The position numbers and the translations under genes are program-made. The notes under the pieces are model-generated. The model saw nothing but the letters and a program-made list of their open reading frames with translations, ran no database searches and was not told the DNA's origin. 50,413 nt of DNA from an uncultured Thermoguttaceae bacterium (lineage in GTDB: Bacteria > Planctomycetota > Planctomycetia > Pirellulales > Thermoguttaceae): positions 1 through 50,413 of the forward strand of contig CALFBP010000062.1 in NCBI GenBank assembly GCA_937951625.1, given 5' to 3'. Positions 42,871 to 50,413 of the stretch are shown piece after piece (the first letter of the stretch is position 1; each line of letters starts with the position of its first letter).

Positions 42871-44103
42871 TCATGCGGGCTGAGGGGCCGCGCTGACGAG
42901 CATTTGTTCGGCCTCGGGCCGGGGGGCGTTGGTCTGGGAGTCCCAATAAGGGGATATCCGCCGCAGGCTGGCTACGACCCGCGGAAACACCTCCAGGATG
43001 CGGTCGATCTCTTCCTCCGTGTTATACCGACTGAGGCTGAACCGGACCGAGCCTTGGACGGCCGTGAAGGGCACTTGCATCGCCCTCAATACGTGCGAAG
43101 GCTCCAGCGAGCCTGAGGTGCAAGCCGAGCCGCTAGAGGCACAAATGCCATGTTCGTTCAATTGATAGAGGATTCCTTCGCCCTCGATGAAGTGGCAAGC
43201 CACGTTGAGCGTGTTGGGCAATCGGGGGGCGCCGCGACCGTTGATCTCGACCCAGGGAACCCGTTCCAGGATTCCTTCTTCGAGCCGGTCGCGGAGGCGG
43301 CGGATGCGGGTCTCTTCCTCAGCGGCGTGCTCGGCGGCTAGTTCGACGGCTTTGGCCATGCCCACGATGTAAGGCACGTTCTCCGTTCCCGCCCGGCGGC
43401 CGCCTTCCTGGTGCCCTCCGATCATCCAGGGTCGCCAAGCCGTGCCGCGCCGCACGTACAAGGCCCCGATTCCCTTCGGCGCGTGAAGCTTGTGCCCAGA
43501 GAACGAGAGCATGTCCACATGGATCAGCTCGCGGTCCAACCGGATCGGGATTTTACCGGCGGTCTGCGTGGCGTCGGTGTGGAAAAGGATCGAGGGATCC
43601 GTCTCTTTGACGATCCGCGAGAGCCGCTCGATGGGAAACACCACGCCGGTCTCGTTGTTGGCGTGCATGATGGAGACCAGGAGCGTGTCGGGCCGCAAGG
43701 CACGAACGAACTCGCCCAAGTCCAAATTGCCCGCGCGGTCGACCGACAAGAACGTCACCTCGTAGCCGCTGCGAGCGAGTTCCTTGCAGACTTCGAGCAC
43801 GGCCGGGTGTTCGACGGCGGTGGTAAGGATGTGCCGCCGCGAGGGATTGGCCCTGGTCGCGCCGAAAATCGCCGCGTTGTTGCTCTCGGTGGCGCAGGCA
43901 GTGAAGAGCACTTCCTGAGGGGCTGCCCCAAGGAATCGGGCAATCGTCTCTCGCGCCGCGGCCACGGCCCGCGCCGTCCGCTTTGCCGGCTCGTACATCG
44001 AGCTGGGATTGAAATAATGTTCGGTAAAGAATGGCTCCATGGCCTGGCGGACCTCGCGAGCGATCGCCGTCGTGGCATTGTTGTCAACGTAGATGATGGT
44101 CAT
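42871..44103 (-). CDS. nifS: Cysteine desulfurase NifS
   Basis: A 410-residue PLP enzyme that removes sulfur from cysteine for Fe-S cluster assembly. The PLP lysine is Lys205 in SFSGHKLHAPKG. The ring-stacking His99 is in AVEHPAV, and the Asp177/Gln180 pair is in FHTDATQTAG. The catalytic Cys328 is in CASSGSACTSGS, which has the short class I loop of NifS/IscS. It starts at ATG 44103 with MTIIYVDNNATT, the family's usual N-terminus. It follows nifU by 112 bases, giving the standard NIF-type pair. No nitrogenase genes are in view, so a housekeeping or redox-operon role is more likely than nitrogen fixation. Confidence 0.95.
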   Translation of the reverse strand: MTIIYVDNNATTAIAREVRQAMEPFFTEHYFNPSSMYEPAKRTARAVAAARETIARFLGAAPQEVLFTACATESNNAAIFGATRANPSRRHILTTAVEHPAVLEVCKELARSGYEVTFLSVDRAGNLDLGEFVRALRPDTLLVSIMHANNETGVVFPIERLSRIVKETDPSILFHTDATQTAGKIPIRLDRELIHVDMLSFSGHKLHAPKGIGALYVRRGTAWRPWMIGGHQEGGRRAGTENVPYIVGMAKAVELAAEHAAEEETRIRRLRDRLEEGILERVPWVEINGRGAPRLPNTLNVACHFIEGEGILYQLNEHGICASSGSACTSGSLEPSHVLRAMQVPFTAVQGSVRFSLSRYNTEEEIDRILEVFPRVVASLRRISPYWDSQTNAPRPEAEQMLVSAAPQPA

Positions 44104-44215
44104 GGTGGTCTTGGTCTCGAATCGTTGTGACGTTCTTTTTGTCCAACAGAAAAGCGTGAACGATCCGCCGTTGGCCCCTTGGCAACCGGCACGGTTCCTC
44201 GCGGACCGGCAGCGG

Positions 44216-45175
44216 CTAGACTTCGATCACGCGGATCCGCTCGTCGACTAAATCTTTCAGGGTTTTTTCCACCATCAGTTTGAGCGTCTGGGAGGCGCTG
44301 GCACAGCCGGCGCAGGCCCCGCTCAAGCGGCAAAACACCAAGTTATCCTTGATGTCGATGACCTCGACATTGCCGCCATCGCGGGCCAAGGCCGGACGCA
44401 CCACCTCTTCGATGGTCTTTTCGACTTTCTTGTAGAACTGGAAGGGCGAGACACCGATTGGCGCGGGGGCGGCCGGCGGTTCGGAGGGAGCCGCCTTGGG
44501 GACGATCCTTAACCGCGTGCCGCCTTGGCCCCAAATCTCGTTCAACAAGTCTTGAAGCCCACCGGGGGCGTGGTGACAGGCCATACAGGCCCCACCAGCC
44601 TTCGTGGCGTTGGTAATGTCGGCAATCGTCCGCAGGTTGAGTTCCTCGATCTTGCGACGCAAATATGGTTCGCTGAGCGAGAAACATTTGCAGACGATGC
44701 GTCCTTCTTTTTCTTCCTCGGCGTGGATGTGGATGCCGAGTTTTTTCAGATCAACCCCCCTCTTTTGGGCCCAATTGAAAACCGCCGATTCCAAGGCCTC
44801 CGCCCCCATCACCGAGCAATGGATTTTCTGCTGAGGGAGGCCTTCGAGGTACTTGACGATATCCTCGTTGGTGATCTTCAATGCCTCGATGGGGGTGTAT
44901 TGGCCCTGCTCGATTAAGGAGCAGAGGGCCTCGGACGCGGCAATGGCCGAAGTGCAACCGAAGGTGAGGTACCGGGCTTCGGTGATCACGTCTTTGGTGG
45001 GGTCGGTCGGGTGACGACGGACGCGAAAGGTGAACCTCAGGGCATCGCCGCACACAATGGAACCGTGCTCGCCGAAGCCGTCCGGGTTTTCTATCTCTCC
45101 CATGTGGGTCCCCGGCTTTCCGTGGACGGCATCCATGAAAATCTGCTTCGTTTTCTCGCTGTATTCCCAAGCCAT
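44216..45175 (-). CDS. nifU: Fe-S scaffold NifU, three-domain type
   Basis: A 319-residue modular scaffold. The N-terminal IscU-like domain has Cys42, Cys74 and Cys120 (VCGDALRF, FGCTSAIA, IHCSVM). The central [2Fe-2S] ferredoxin-like domain has Cys162, Cys164, Cys197 and Cys200 (CKCFS, GACMACHH). A Pro/Ala linker leads to the C-terminal Nfu domain with Cys288/Cys291 (SGACAGCAS). All ligand cysteines are present. It receives sulfur from NifS and passes clusters to apoproteins. ATG 45175 gives the typical NifU start (MAWEYSEKTK); the open frame extends to 45253. It is next to an operon rich in [4Fe-4S] proteins, which may be clients. Confidence 0.95.
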   Translation of the reverse strand: MAWEYSEKTKQIFMDAVHGKPGTHMGEIENPDGFGEHGSIVCGDALRFTFRVRRHPTDPTKDVITEARYLTFGCTSAIAASEALCSLIEQGQYTPIEALKITNEDIVKYLEGLPQQKIHCSVMGAEALESAVFNWAQKRGVDLKKLGIHIHAEEEKEGRIVCKCFSLSEPYLRRKIEELNLRTIADITNATKAGGACMACHHAPGGLQDLLNEIWGQGGTRLRIVPKAAPSEPPAAPAPIGVSPFQFYKKVEKTIEEVVRPALARDGGNVEVIDIKDNLVFCRLSGACAGCASASQTLKLMVEKTLKDLVDERIRVIEV

Positions 45176-45507
45176 TGCCAAAACTCCAAGTTGCCCGACG
45201 CCCCTGCCCCCACATTGCCTATGAAGTCTCCGAATTGTATACCCGGTGAGCATTTATAGAATACAGGGAACGAAAACCGGTCCAGAGAGTCGGTCTTTCG
45301 CCAACGCCCAGACGGCGGCTTTTCCGCTTGACGGAGGGGAGAATGGCTGCGGGGACGGTTGCTGGGCAGCTTCCTTGCCATCAGCACTCCGGCCGGTGGA
45401 CAGGTTACATCGCCATGCTTGGCATACAAACTGATCCCGCTTAGTTGGCGCACGGTTGGCTGACGTGATATTCCGCCGTCCCCCGACAGCCCGTTTGCTC
45501 ATGCCGG
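45176..45507. other. 332-base region upstream of nifU
   Basis: No gene seen. On the minus strand an AT-rich patch with TATAAA and TATACAAT (about 45235-45260) lies 60-85 bases before the nifU start and could be its promoter, but no matching -35 was found. No terminator is evident for the PQQ-like gene ending at 45508. Confidence 0.4.
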
Positions 45508-47361
45508 CTAATGAAGGCCAATGCAATACAGATGTTCTTTTCCCCGGATGTAAATCCGCCCGTCAAGGAAAGCAGGGGTGGCTGCGCACGGTTCACCCAA
45601 GTCGGCCTCGGCGACGATCTTACACTCGGTCGGCGTGGGCTCCACGATCCAAGTTTTCCCTTCCTCCCCAAGTAGATACACGTTCTTTCCGACAAGCGTC
45701 GGCGAGGCCTTGAAGCCCGAGTCGAAGTCGTGCTCCCAGCGCTTCTTGCCGCTTTTCGCCTCATAGCACGTGAGCGTGCCGGCCGAGGTCAACAACAAGA
45801 CGTAGTCGGAGGTGGCCAAGGGGCTGCACGTATCCGGCAGGCCGTCTTCGGCGATCCAAAGGACGTGGGTTTCAGTCACGTCGCCCCGGCCATCCACGCG
45901 AATGGCCGCCATTTTCGCATTGGCGTTGCCAATGAAGGCCACCCCATCGGCGAAGACGGGCGAGGCGGCCACGTCCTGGGCAAGACATTTCACCCGCCAT
46001 ATCTCCTTACCATCGGAGGGCTGGTACGCAATCGCCCAAGGATCAGCGGCCGTGATGATTTGTTCCCGGCCTTGCCACGCGACCACGATGGGAGTGGCCC
46101 AGGAGTTGGGCACAGGTCGGGGCGTTTCCCAAACCGTGTTGCCCGAGGCCGCCTCCAACGCAATGAGCTTGGATTTGCCCTCTTTGGCCGTTGCCTGATC
46201 GAATTGGATCAGCAGCAAGTTGCGGACCATGGCCAGCGACGTGGCGTGGCCATAAGAATTTTTGGGAATACCGAGGCTCCGCGACCAAATCAGCTTCCCG
46301 GAAAAATCGAAGGCGGCCACGTCGCCGATCGCGAACATCGCGTACACGCGCTGGCCGTCGGTGGCCGGGGTGGGCGAGGCGAAGCCTGTATCTTCCATCA
46401 CCTCCGGCGGCTTGGCGGCCGCGGCCGGAGTGGAGGGCATGTCGGCTTGCCAGATCAGCTTGCCCGATGTGTCAAAACAGTAGACTTGCCGCTGCTTGTC
46501 CGTTGCGCCGGTAAGAAAGATGCGATCATTCCAGACGATAGGCGAGCTATTGCCCTCCAGCGGGACTCGGGTCTTCCACAGAATATTTTTGCCTGAGGGT
46601 CCGTCCCAATTCGCCGGGACATTGGTGAAGTGCGCGATCCCCTGTCCGGTCGGACCACGGAAACGGGGCCAGTTCTTGGCGATCTCGGTGGCGGGCGGGC
46701 CTGAGTCTTGACCCGCGGCCGCCGCTCCGGACGAAACGGGCGGGGGAACCGCCTCGGTCGTTCCTGGGCTTGCTTGGGCCTGCTGCGTCTCGCCCGGGGC
46801 AACCGAGACGGTGGCGATCTCCGCTTCGCCCTCTTCTGGGACGACCGAGCCAACCCCAATCGCCAGCCCTATTCCCGCCAGGGCCAGGATCGAGGCCAGA
46901 CCCGCCACCGCCCAACGCGCCGTGGCCGTGGCTTCGCGTTCTGGGCTGGCGTTCGGCGGCAAAGGTTCTGGGTGGGGCAGCGGCCGACGCAGCGTGGCCG
47001 CCGCGCGGAGCGAGGCCAGTAAAAAAACCAGTGATCCCAACAAAATCCACGCCCCTATGGAAGCAAAGCGTCGCTGCGCAAAATACTGGGATCGCAACAT
47101 TTGATCCAGTTGCCGAATCTGCGCCTTCAAATCCTCGTCTTGCGGATTCGCCGCCAGTTGGGCCTTGAGGGCCTTGAATTGCTCCGCATTGAGCGGGTCT
47201 TTGGAGACGCGTTGGCTGTAGCTCCACGCCAGCAGGGCAATTGCAACGATCACGAAAAACCCCGCCACGAAGGCAAGCCGCAGGGCCGCCTCGGCCCCAA
47301 CGTCGCGGAGGGGACCGGTGGAGGCATTCTTCCCAGGCTGGGGCAACGGATTTTCGCTCAT
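45508..47361 (-). CDS. Membrane-anchored PQQ-like beta-propeller protein
   Basis: A 617-residue protein. A cytosolic N-terminal stretch precedes two hydrophobic segments (about 26-50 and 100-120) with a charged region between them (KALKAQLAANPQDEDLKAQI). A third hydrophobic stretch follows near 150-170, then a Pro/Ala-rich linker and an extracytoplasmic propeller starting NWPRFRGPTGQGIAHF. Blades include NSSPIVWNDRIFLTGATDKQ and VYCFDTSGKLIWQADMPS. Such BamB/PQQ-like propellers often lack PQQ; cofactor residues are not evident here. ATG 47361 overlaps the stop of the NapH-like gene (ATGA), so it is coupled to a polyferredoxin. That coupling makes a redox or docking role likelier than BamB function. 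Confidence 0.85.
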   Translation of the reverse strand: MSENPLPQPGKNASTGPLRDVGAEAALRLAFVAGFFVIVAIALLAWSYSQRVSKDPLNAEQFKALKAQLAANPQDEDLKAQIRQLDQMLRSQYFAQRRFASIGAWILLGSLVFLLASLRAAATLRRPLPHPEPLPPNASPEREATATARWAVAGLASILALAGIGLAIGVGSVVPEEGEAEIATVSVAPGETQQAQASPGTTEAVPPPVSSGAAAAGQDSGPPATEIAKNWPRFRGPTGQGIAHFTNVPANWDGPSGKNILWKTRVPLEGNSSPIVWNDRIFLTGATDKQRQVYCFDTSGKLIWQADMPSTPAAAAKPPEVMEDTGFASPTPATDGQRVYAMFAIGDVAAFDFSGKLIWSRSLGIPKNSYGHATSLAMVRNLLLIQFDQATAKEGKSKLIALEAASGNTVWETPRPVPNSWATPIVVAWQGREQIITAADPWAIAYQPSDGKEIWRVKCLAQDVAASPVFADGVAFIGNANAKMAAIRVDGRGDVTETHVLWIAEDGLPDTCSPLATSDYVLLLTSAGTLTCYEAKSGKKRWEHDFDSGFKASPTLVGKNVYLLGEEGKTWIVEPTPTECKIVAEADLGEPCAATPAFLDGRIYIRGKEHLYCIGLH

Positions 47362-48863
47362 GATCTGGCCGTCGAGGGGACCTCGGGAAGGGTTTGAATC
47401 CATCCGAGACGCAATTGCTCCACCGGACAGTACCAGAAGCAGCGGCCGCAGGAGACGCAATTCGCTTTGTCCGGCTGATACTCGGTGCGGCGACGATGGA
47501 TGGAAAGTTGGATCAGCTTAGCGCCGAAGACCAAGCCCACCCAGCCTCCAAACCACGCGCCGGCCGTGGCGAAGCGTTCGTGCAACGCTTTAGCCTCGGC
47601 GTAAAGCTCGCGGGCAGGCTGACCGGTGTTGCGGAAGGCGTCGCTGGCGTCGATCGTGCCTTCGACCTGGCCGGTCTCTTCCAAGCGGATGCGTTCCGCC
47701 AGTGCGGCCCTCGGGTGTAAACGCGAGAAAGGGACGCCCATTGCATGTCCGATCCAAGCCCCCGCCGCGATGAAGATTGGAAACATCAGAAGCACAAAGG
47801 CCAGTCGACGCCGTCCCTGGACCCGCTCCCGAGCGGTGGGGACCGCAGTCGGCCCTTGAATCGCCCCGTAAGGACAGACATCTTCGCAAAGTCTGCACTG
47901 GATGCATTCGCCGGGGGGAATCCGCACGTGCCGCTTGGAAATCTTCGAGCACAGACCTAGCAAGGCCCCGTAAGGGCATAAATACCGGCAGTACGGCCGC
48001 CCTACGAACAAGCCCATCACCAAAAAGCAGGCCCCGAAGATCAACATGCTCGCGCTGGCGCTTAAGCGGAAGAAGCCCACGAAGGGGTCGTAGTTGCAGA
48101 TGATGAAGGTTGTGCCCGTCGCCGCATACATCACGGCCCCGCCGAGATACACGTAGGGCAAAAGGCCCAAGCTTTGATCGATCCAGGCCGGAATCTTCAT
48201 CGGCCGGATGGCCACCAATTCCTGCACAGCGCCCAGAGGACACACCGCCGCACAGAAGGTACGCCCGAAAAACAAGGCGAATAGTAACGGCAGTACAAAA
48301 ATGGCAACTACCGAAAATGGAATTACGTAGGCTGGTTCCGCCGCGGCCAACGTGACGTTCTGGATCGCGCCGATCGGACAAATGCACCCGTTGCGCCAAA
48401 AGCCCAACCAGGCCAATGACACCACGGTCAACATGAACAAACCCCGCCGCGAACGCCGGACCAGCGCCAAGTAGGTAGCCAACACCAAGGCCACGAACAA
48501 AAAGCCCAGATCGAGATATTCCCAACCTAACCAATCCGGGCTGGGCGTGGTGGTTTCGGGGAGTTGGTGGTCGGTGAAATCGGGCGGGGGAAATCGCTCG
48601 ATGGCCCAGGCCCGTCCCGGCATTGCGATCAGCACGAACAAGCAGCCCAAAGCCACGATGCCCGACCACTTTCCGAACAGCGCCCTTGTTTGGGGCTTCC
48701 TTTTGACACAGCCTCGAGCAGCCGACGCAAAACGATGATGTGCGACTGTTCTGGCCGAGCCGGAATCGGCAACGAGCGTGTTGGTCGCTGCGGTGCGGAC
48801 TCTTGAAGCACAAAACAGCCGGAGGAGCGATCGGGGGGATGGAATGCGTAACGATGGCAGCAT
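47358..48863 (-). CDS. NapH/NosR-like membrane polyferredoxin
   Basis: A 501-residue integral membrane protein. Several hydrophobic segments are interleaved with Cys-Pro motifs CICPIGA, FCAAVCPLGA and YCRYLCPYGA, the hallmark of NapH/NosR/CcoG-type proteins. A [4Fe-4S] motif CIQCRLCEDVCP follows. After two more membrane segments comes a last cluster CVSCGRCFWYCPVEQ. These proteins move electrons from quinol across the membrane. The first ~65 residues are basic and poorly structured, so the real start may be later than ATG 48863. It is encoded between the Tat polyferredoxin and the PQQ-like propeller. No reductase catalytic subunit is in view. Confidence 0.87.
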   Translation of the reverse strand: MLPSLRIPSPRSLLRLFCASRVRTAATNTLVADSGSARTVAHHRFASAARGCVKRKPQTRALFGKWSGIVALGCLFVLIAMPGRAWAIERFPPPDFTDHQLPETTTPSPDWLGWEYLDLGFLFVALVLATYLALVRRSRRGLFMLTVVSLAWLGFWRNGCICPIGAIQNVTLAAAEPAYVIPFSVVAIFVLPLLFALFFGRTFCAAVCPLGAVQELVAIRPMKIPAWIDQSLGLLPYVYLGGAVMYAATGTTFIICNYDPFVGFFRLSASASMLIFGACFLVMGLFVGRPYCRYLCPYGALLGLCSKISKRHVRIPPGECIQCRLCEDVCPYGAIQGPTAVPTARERVQGRRRLAFVLLMFPIFIAAGAWIGHAMGVPFSRLHPRAALAERIRLEETGQVEGTIDASDAFRNTGQPARELYAEAKALHERFATAGAWFGGWVGLVFGAKLIQLSIHRRRTEYQPDKANCVSCGRCFWYCPVEQLRLGWIQTLPEVPSTARS

Positions 48864-48926
48864 GGGCTACGTGGTTCGGTTCCTTTGATTCACCCGGTCA
48901 GTCAACGGAAAAGCCCGCACTCGGGT

Positions 48927-49505
48927 TCATCCGTTGACACGCTTGTGTTTCAGGAGGTAGGGCTGGCTGGCAGGCACGCGGACGAAGGCCGCCGAGGGGC
49001 AAGCGACAGCAATCTGGCATTCATTACAGTTTTTGCAACGGTCATGACGTACCTGGAGATAGAGCGAGCCATTGCCAAACGCGCTACACCCCTTGACGCA
49101 CTTGCCGCAGCCGATGCAAAGCGATTCTTCGATCGTGTATTCGTGGTAGGGCTCCTCGATGAGTTGACGCTGGATGGCCCCGGTCGGGCAGAGCTGGTTT
49201 TCAGCGCCGGTGTTCAGCGCGATTGGATTAGGCTCGAAGTAGCCGGTGCAGAGTTCGCAATAGCCGCACATGGGGAAACTGTGGACGCATTTCACGGCCG
49301 ATTCGTCGAGAACGCAGTGTGTAGCGCAGTTTCCGCAGGCGATGCACTTGCTGGGATCGATCTGCCAGACCATCTCGCCGCTCGCGCCGCGCCGACCGGC
49401 CAAAAAGCCGCCAAAGCCTGCCAGCCCGATGGCCCCCACCACGCGGAGCCCATCGACCACGAACGTTCGGCGGTCCACCGTGGGATTGGATTGCGATTCC
49501 GCCAT
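48927..49505 (-). CDS. Tat-exported polyferredoxin (NapG-like)
   Basis: A 192-residue protein with a twin-arginine signal (DRRTFVVDG, Arg12-Arg13, then a Gly/Ala-rich hydrophobic run). It has 17 cysteines in four ferredoxin-like groups: 54/57/60/64, 73/80/83/86 plus 106, 130/133/136/140 and 157/160/163/169. It likely holds four [4Fe-4S] clusters. Together with the NapH-like gene downstream this matches the NapG-NapH arrangement that delivers electrons from quinol to a periplasmic acceptor. ATG 49505 has GGGAG about eight bases upstream. The acceptor is not identified; it could be one of the two propeller proteins flanking the pair. Confidence 0.9.
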   Translation of the reverse strand: MAESQSNPTVDRRTFVVDGLRVVGAIGLAGFGGFLAGRRGASGEMVWQIDPSKCIACGNCATHCVLDESAVKCVHSFPMCGYCELCTGYFEPNPIALNTGAENQLCPTGAIQRQLIEEPYHEYTIEESLCIGCGKCVKGCSAFGNGSLYLQVRHDRCKNCNECQIAVACPSAAFVRVPASQPYLLKHKRVNG

Positions 49506-49555
49506 GATCTTCTCCCTCATGCCTTGGGACGGCTGAAAACTTTCAAATCACGGCC

Positions 49556-50413
49556 CTAGTTTTCGGCAGCGGGCCGCTGGTCGGGGGCGCCCCCCACCGC
49601 TGCTGAACCCTCCACGCCCTCGAAAATGCGGATTTTTCGGATCAAGGGGTCGAGCACTAAGACCCGACCACGGCTGTCCGCCGCAATGTCGAACACGGGA
49701 AGACGATGGTCGGGACGAGTCTCTTCAAGAATCGTTTCGCTAGGGGCCAGGGCATCGGGCCCGACGACCACGCCCAAAAATTCGCCTTCAGCCGAATAGA
49801 TTTTGACCCGCGGAATGCCTTTTTCCGAGGTCACGAAGCGTCCATCCGGCAGCACGGCGATGTGCGTCGGGTTGCAGCAGCCGCTGAATCGGTCCACCGC
49901 TTGGCCGTGTTTGCCCCAAAAGGCCTCCAGATCGCCGTTGAACGTGAACGCCTCGATCCGATGGGAACCAGGATTCACCACGCGAAGCAACCCGTCGGCG
50001 GTCAGAGCGAGATCGAAATAGGGGCTAGGAATCACGAAACCACGGATGTTTTTATCGGGATCGCGCTGTCCGATCTTGCGCAGCAACTTGCCGCCGGGAT
50101 CGTAACGCAGAACGATCCGGTTCCCCGCGTCTGCCACAAACACGTCATGTTCCGCAACCGCAATCGAAGACAAAATGGCCTTGGGTCCCAAATCCTCCCA
50201 GCTTGACACCCGTTTCCCCGACGCATCGAACACCTCGACGCGATTTTTCATGCCGACATACAAACGGCCGGGAAGCTCATGGTGAGGCCCGGCGGCAGCA
50301 AGACAGCGGGGCTCGCCCTCCATGGCGAATTCCTGCACTGGGGTTCCCGATGGCTCAAAGATTTGAATCCTTTGGTCGCCGGCCACGTAAATCCGATCAT
50401 CCGGCCCGACGCC
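49556..50413 (-). CDS. NHL-type beta-propeller protein, 5' end cut by window
   Basis: The frame is open to the window edge. Bases 50387-50413 still encode propeller-like residues (GVGPDDRIYV), so the gene starts beyond 50413 and the in-frame GTG at 50386 is not the start. The visible ~285 residues show NHL-like blades of the form xxGRLYVGxxNRVEVFDASGK, DVFVADAGNRIVLRYDPGGK and GRVLVLDPLIRKIRIF. Two adjacent Cys (SGCCNPTHIAV) occur in one blade. Its end lies about 50 bases before the polyferredoxin start, in the same direction, so it is probably the first or second gene of this redox operon. Localisation cannot be judged without the N-terminus. Confidence 0.8.
   Translation of the reverse strand, partial: GVGPDDRIYVAGDQRIQIFEPSGTPVQEFAMEGEPRCLAAAGPHHELPGRLYVGMKNRVEVFDASGKRVSSWEDLGPKAILSSIAVAEHDVFVADAGNRIVLRYDPGGKLLRKIGQRDPDKNIRGFVIPSPYFDLALTADGLLRVVNPGSHRIEAFTFNGDLEAFWGKHGQAVDRFSGCCNPTHIAVLPDGRFVTSEKGIPRVKIYSAEGEFLGVVVGPDALAPSETILEETRPDHRLPVFDIAADSRGRVLVLDPLIRKIRIFEGVEGSAAVGGAPDQRPAAEN

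Noticed and set aside
42871-45175. A nitrogen-fixation locus
   Set aside because: Only nifU and nifS are present. These also serve general Fe-S assembly, and no nitrogenase or cofactor genes are seen.
1-50413. CRISPR arrays, prophage, integrase or transposase genes
   Set aside because: No regularly spaced direct repeats and no integrase, transposase or phage structural proteins were recognised. The only mobile-like sequence is the short inverted-repeat element at 30140-30280.

Overview
The window looks like a chromosomal segment of a planctomycete, probably of the Pirellulales/Thermoguttaceae kind. This rests on gene content: two DUF1559 proteins with prepilin-type N-termini, several TPR proteins paired with FG-GAP/ASPIC-UnbV (CRTAC1-like) propellers, Tat-exported Gfo/Idh/MocA oxidoreductases, secreted ThuA proteins, Ala/Gly-type leucine-rich repeats, and high GC with long spurious open frames. 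The genus is inference.

Region A (1-27.0 kb) is dominated by extracytoplasmic scaffold, propeller and haem proteins. After the end of a Gfo/Idh/MocA oxidoreductase comes a TPR + CRTAC1 pair behind a good sigma70-like promoter. Next are a DUF1559 protein (minus strand) and a 65-residue lipoprotein with a TPR protein. A two-gene module then occurs twice in tandem (8.5-15.5 kb). Each copy pairs a multi-pass membrane protein of DUF6057 type with a membrane-anchored TolB/PD40 propeller carrying one CxxCH haem site. Converging on it is a minus-strand group: dihaem cytochrome c, TPR protein, seven-haem cytochrome and SGNH hydrolase. A propeller fused to a haem-binding segment, a second DUF1559 protein, a lipoprotein and a CRTAC1 lipoprotein follow. 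The common theme is c-type haem plus beta-propeller plus TPR outside the cytoplasm. The substrate is unknown, and no terminal oxidase or reductase is in the window.

Region B (27.1-30.0 kb) holds a tRNA-Ser(GGA) and two response regulators transcribed divergently, one sigma54-dependent and one NarL/LuxR type, with no adjacent histidine kinase. A MITE/REP-like inverted repeat follows at 30.1-30.3 kb.

Region C (30.4-42.8 kb) is carbohydrate-related: two convergent secreted ThuA proteins, a zinc alcohol dehydrogenase, a Tat-exported Gfo/Idh/MocA protein, and a minus-strand run of FGGY kinase, L-fucose/L-arabinose isomerase-like protein and a large secreted DUF6259-like protein. A short exported LRR protein lies upstream of that run.

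Region D (42.9-50.4 kb) holds nifU-nifS (NIF-type Fe-S assembly). It then holds a compact minus-strand redox operon, read in transcription order: NHL-type propeller (cut by the window edge), Tat-exported polyferredoxin, NapH-like membrane polyferredoxin, and membrane-anchored PQQ-like propeller. The Fe-S assembly genes next to about eight predicted clusters suggest a functional link, which is inference.

Best candidates for an undescribed system are the duplicated DUF6057 + haem-propeller module with its cytochrome neighbours, and the NHL/polyferredoxin/NapH-like/PQQ-like operon.
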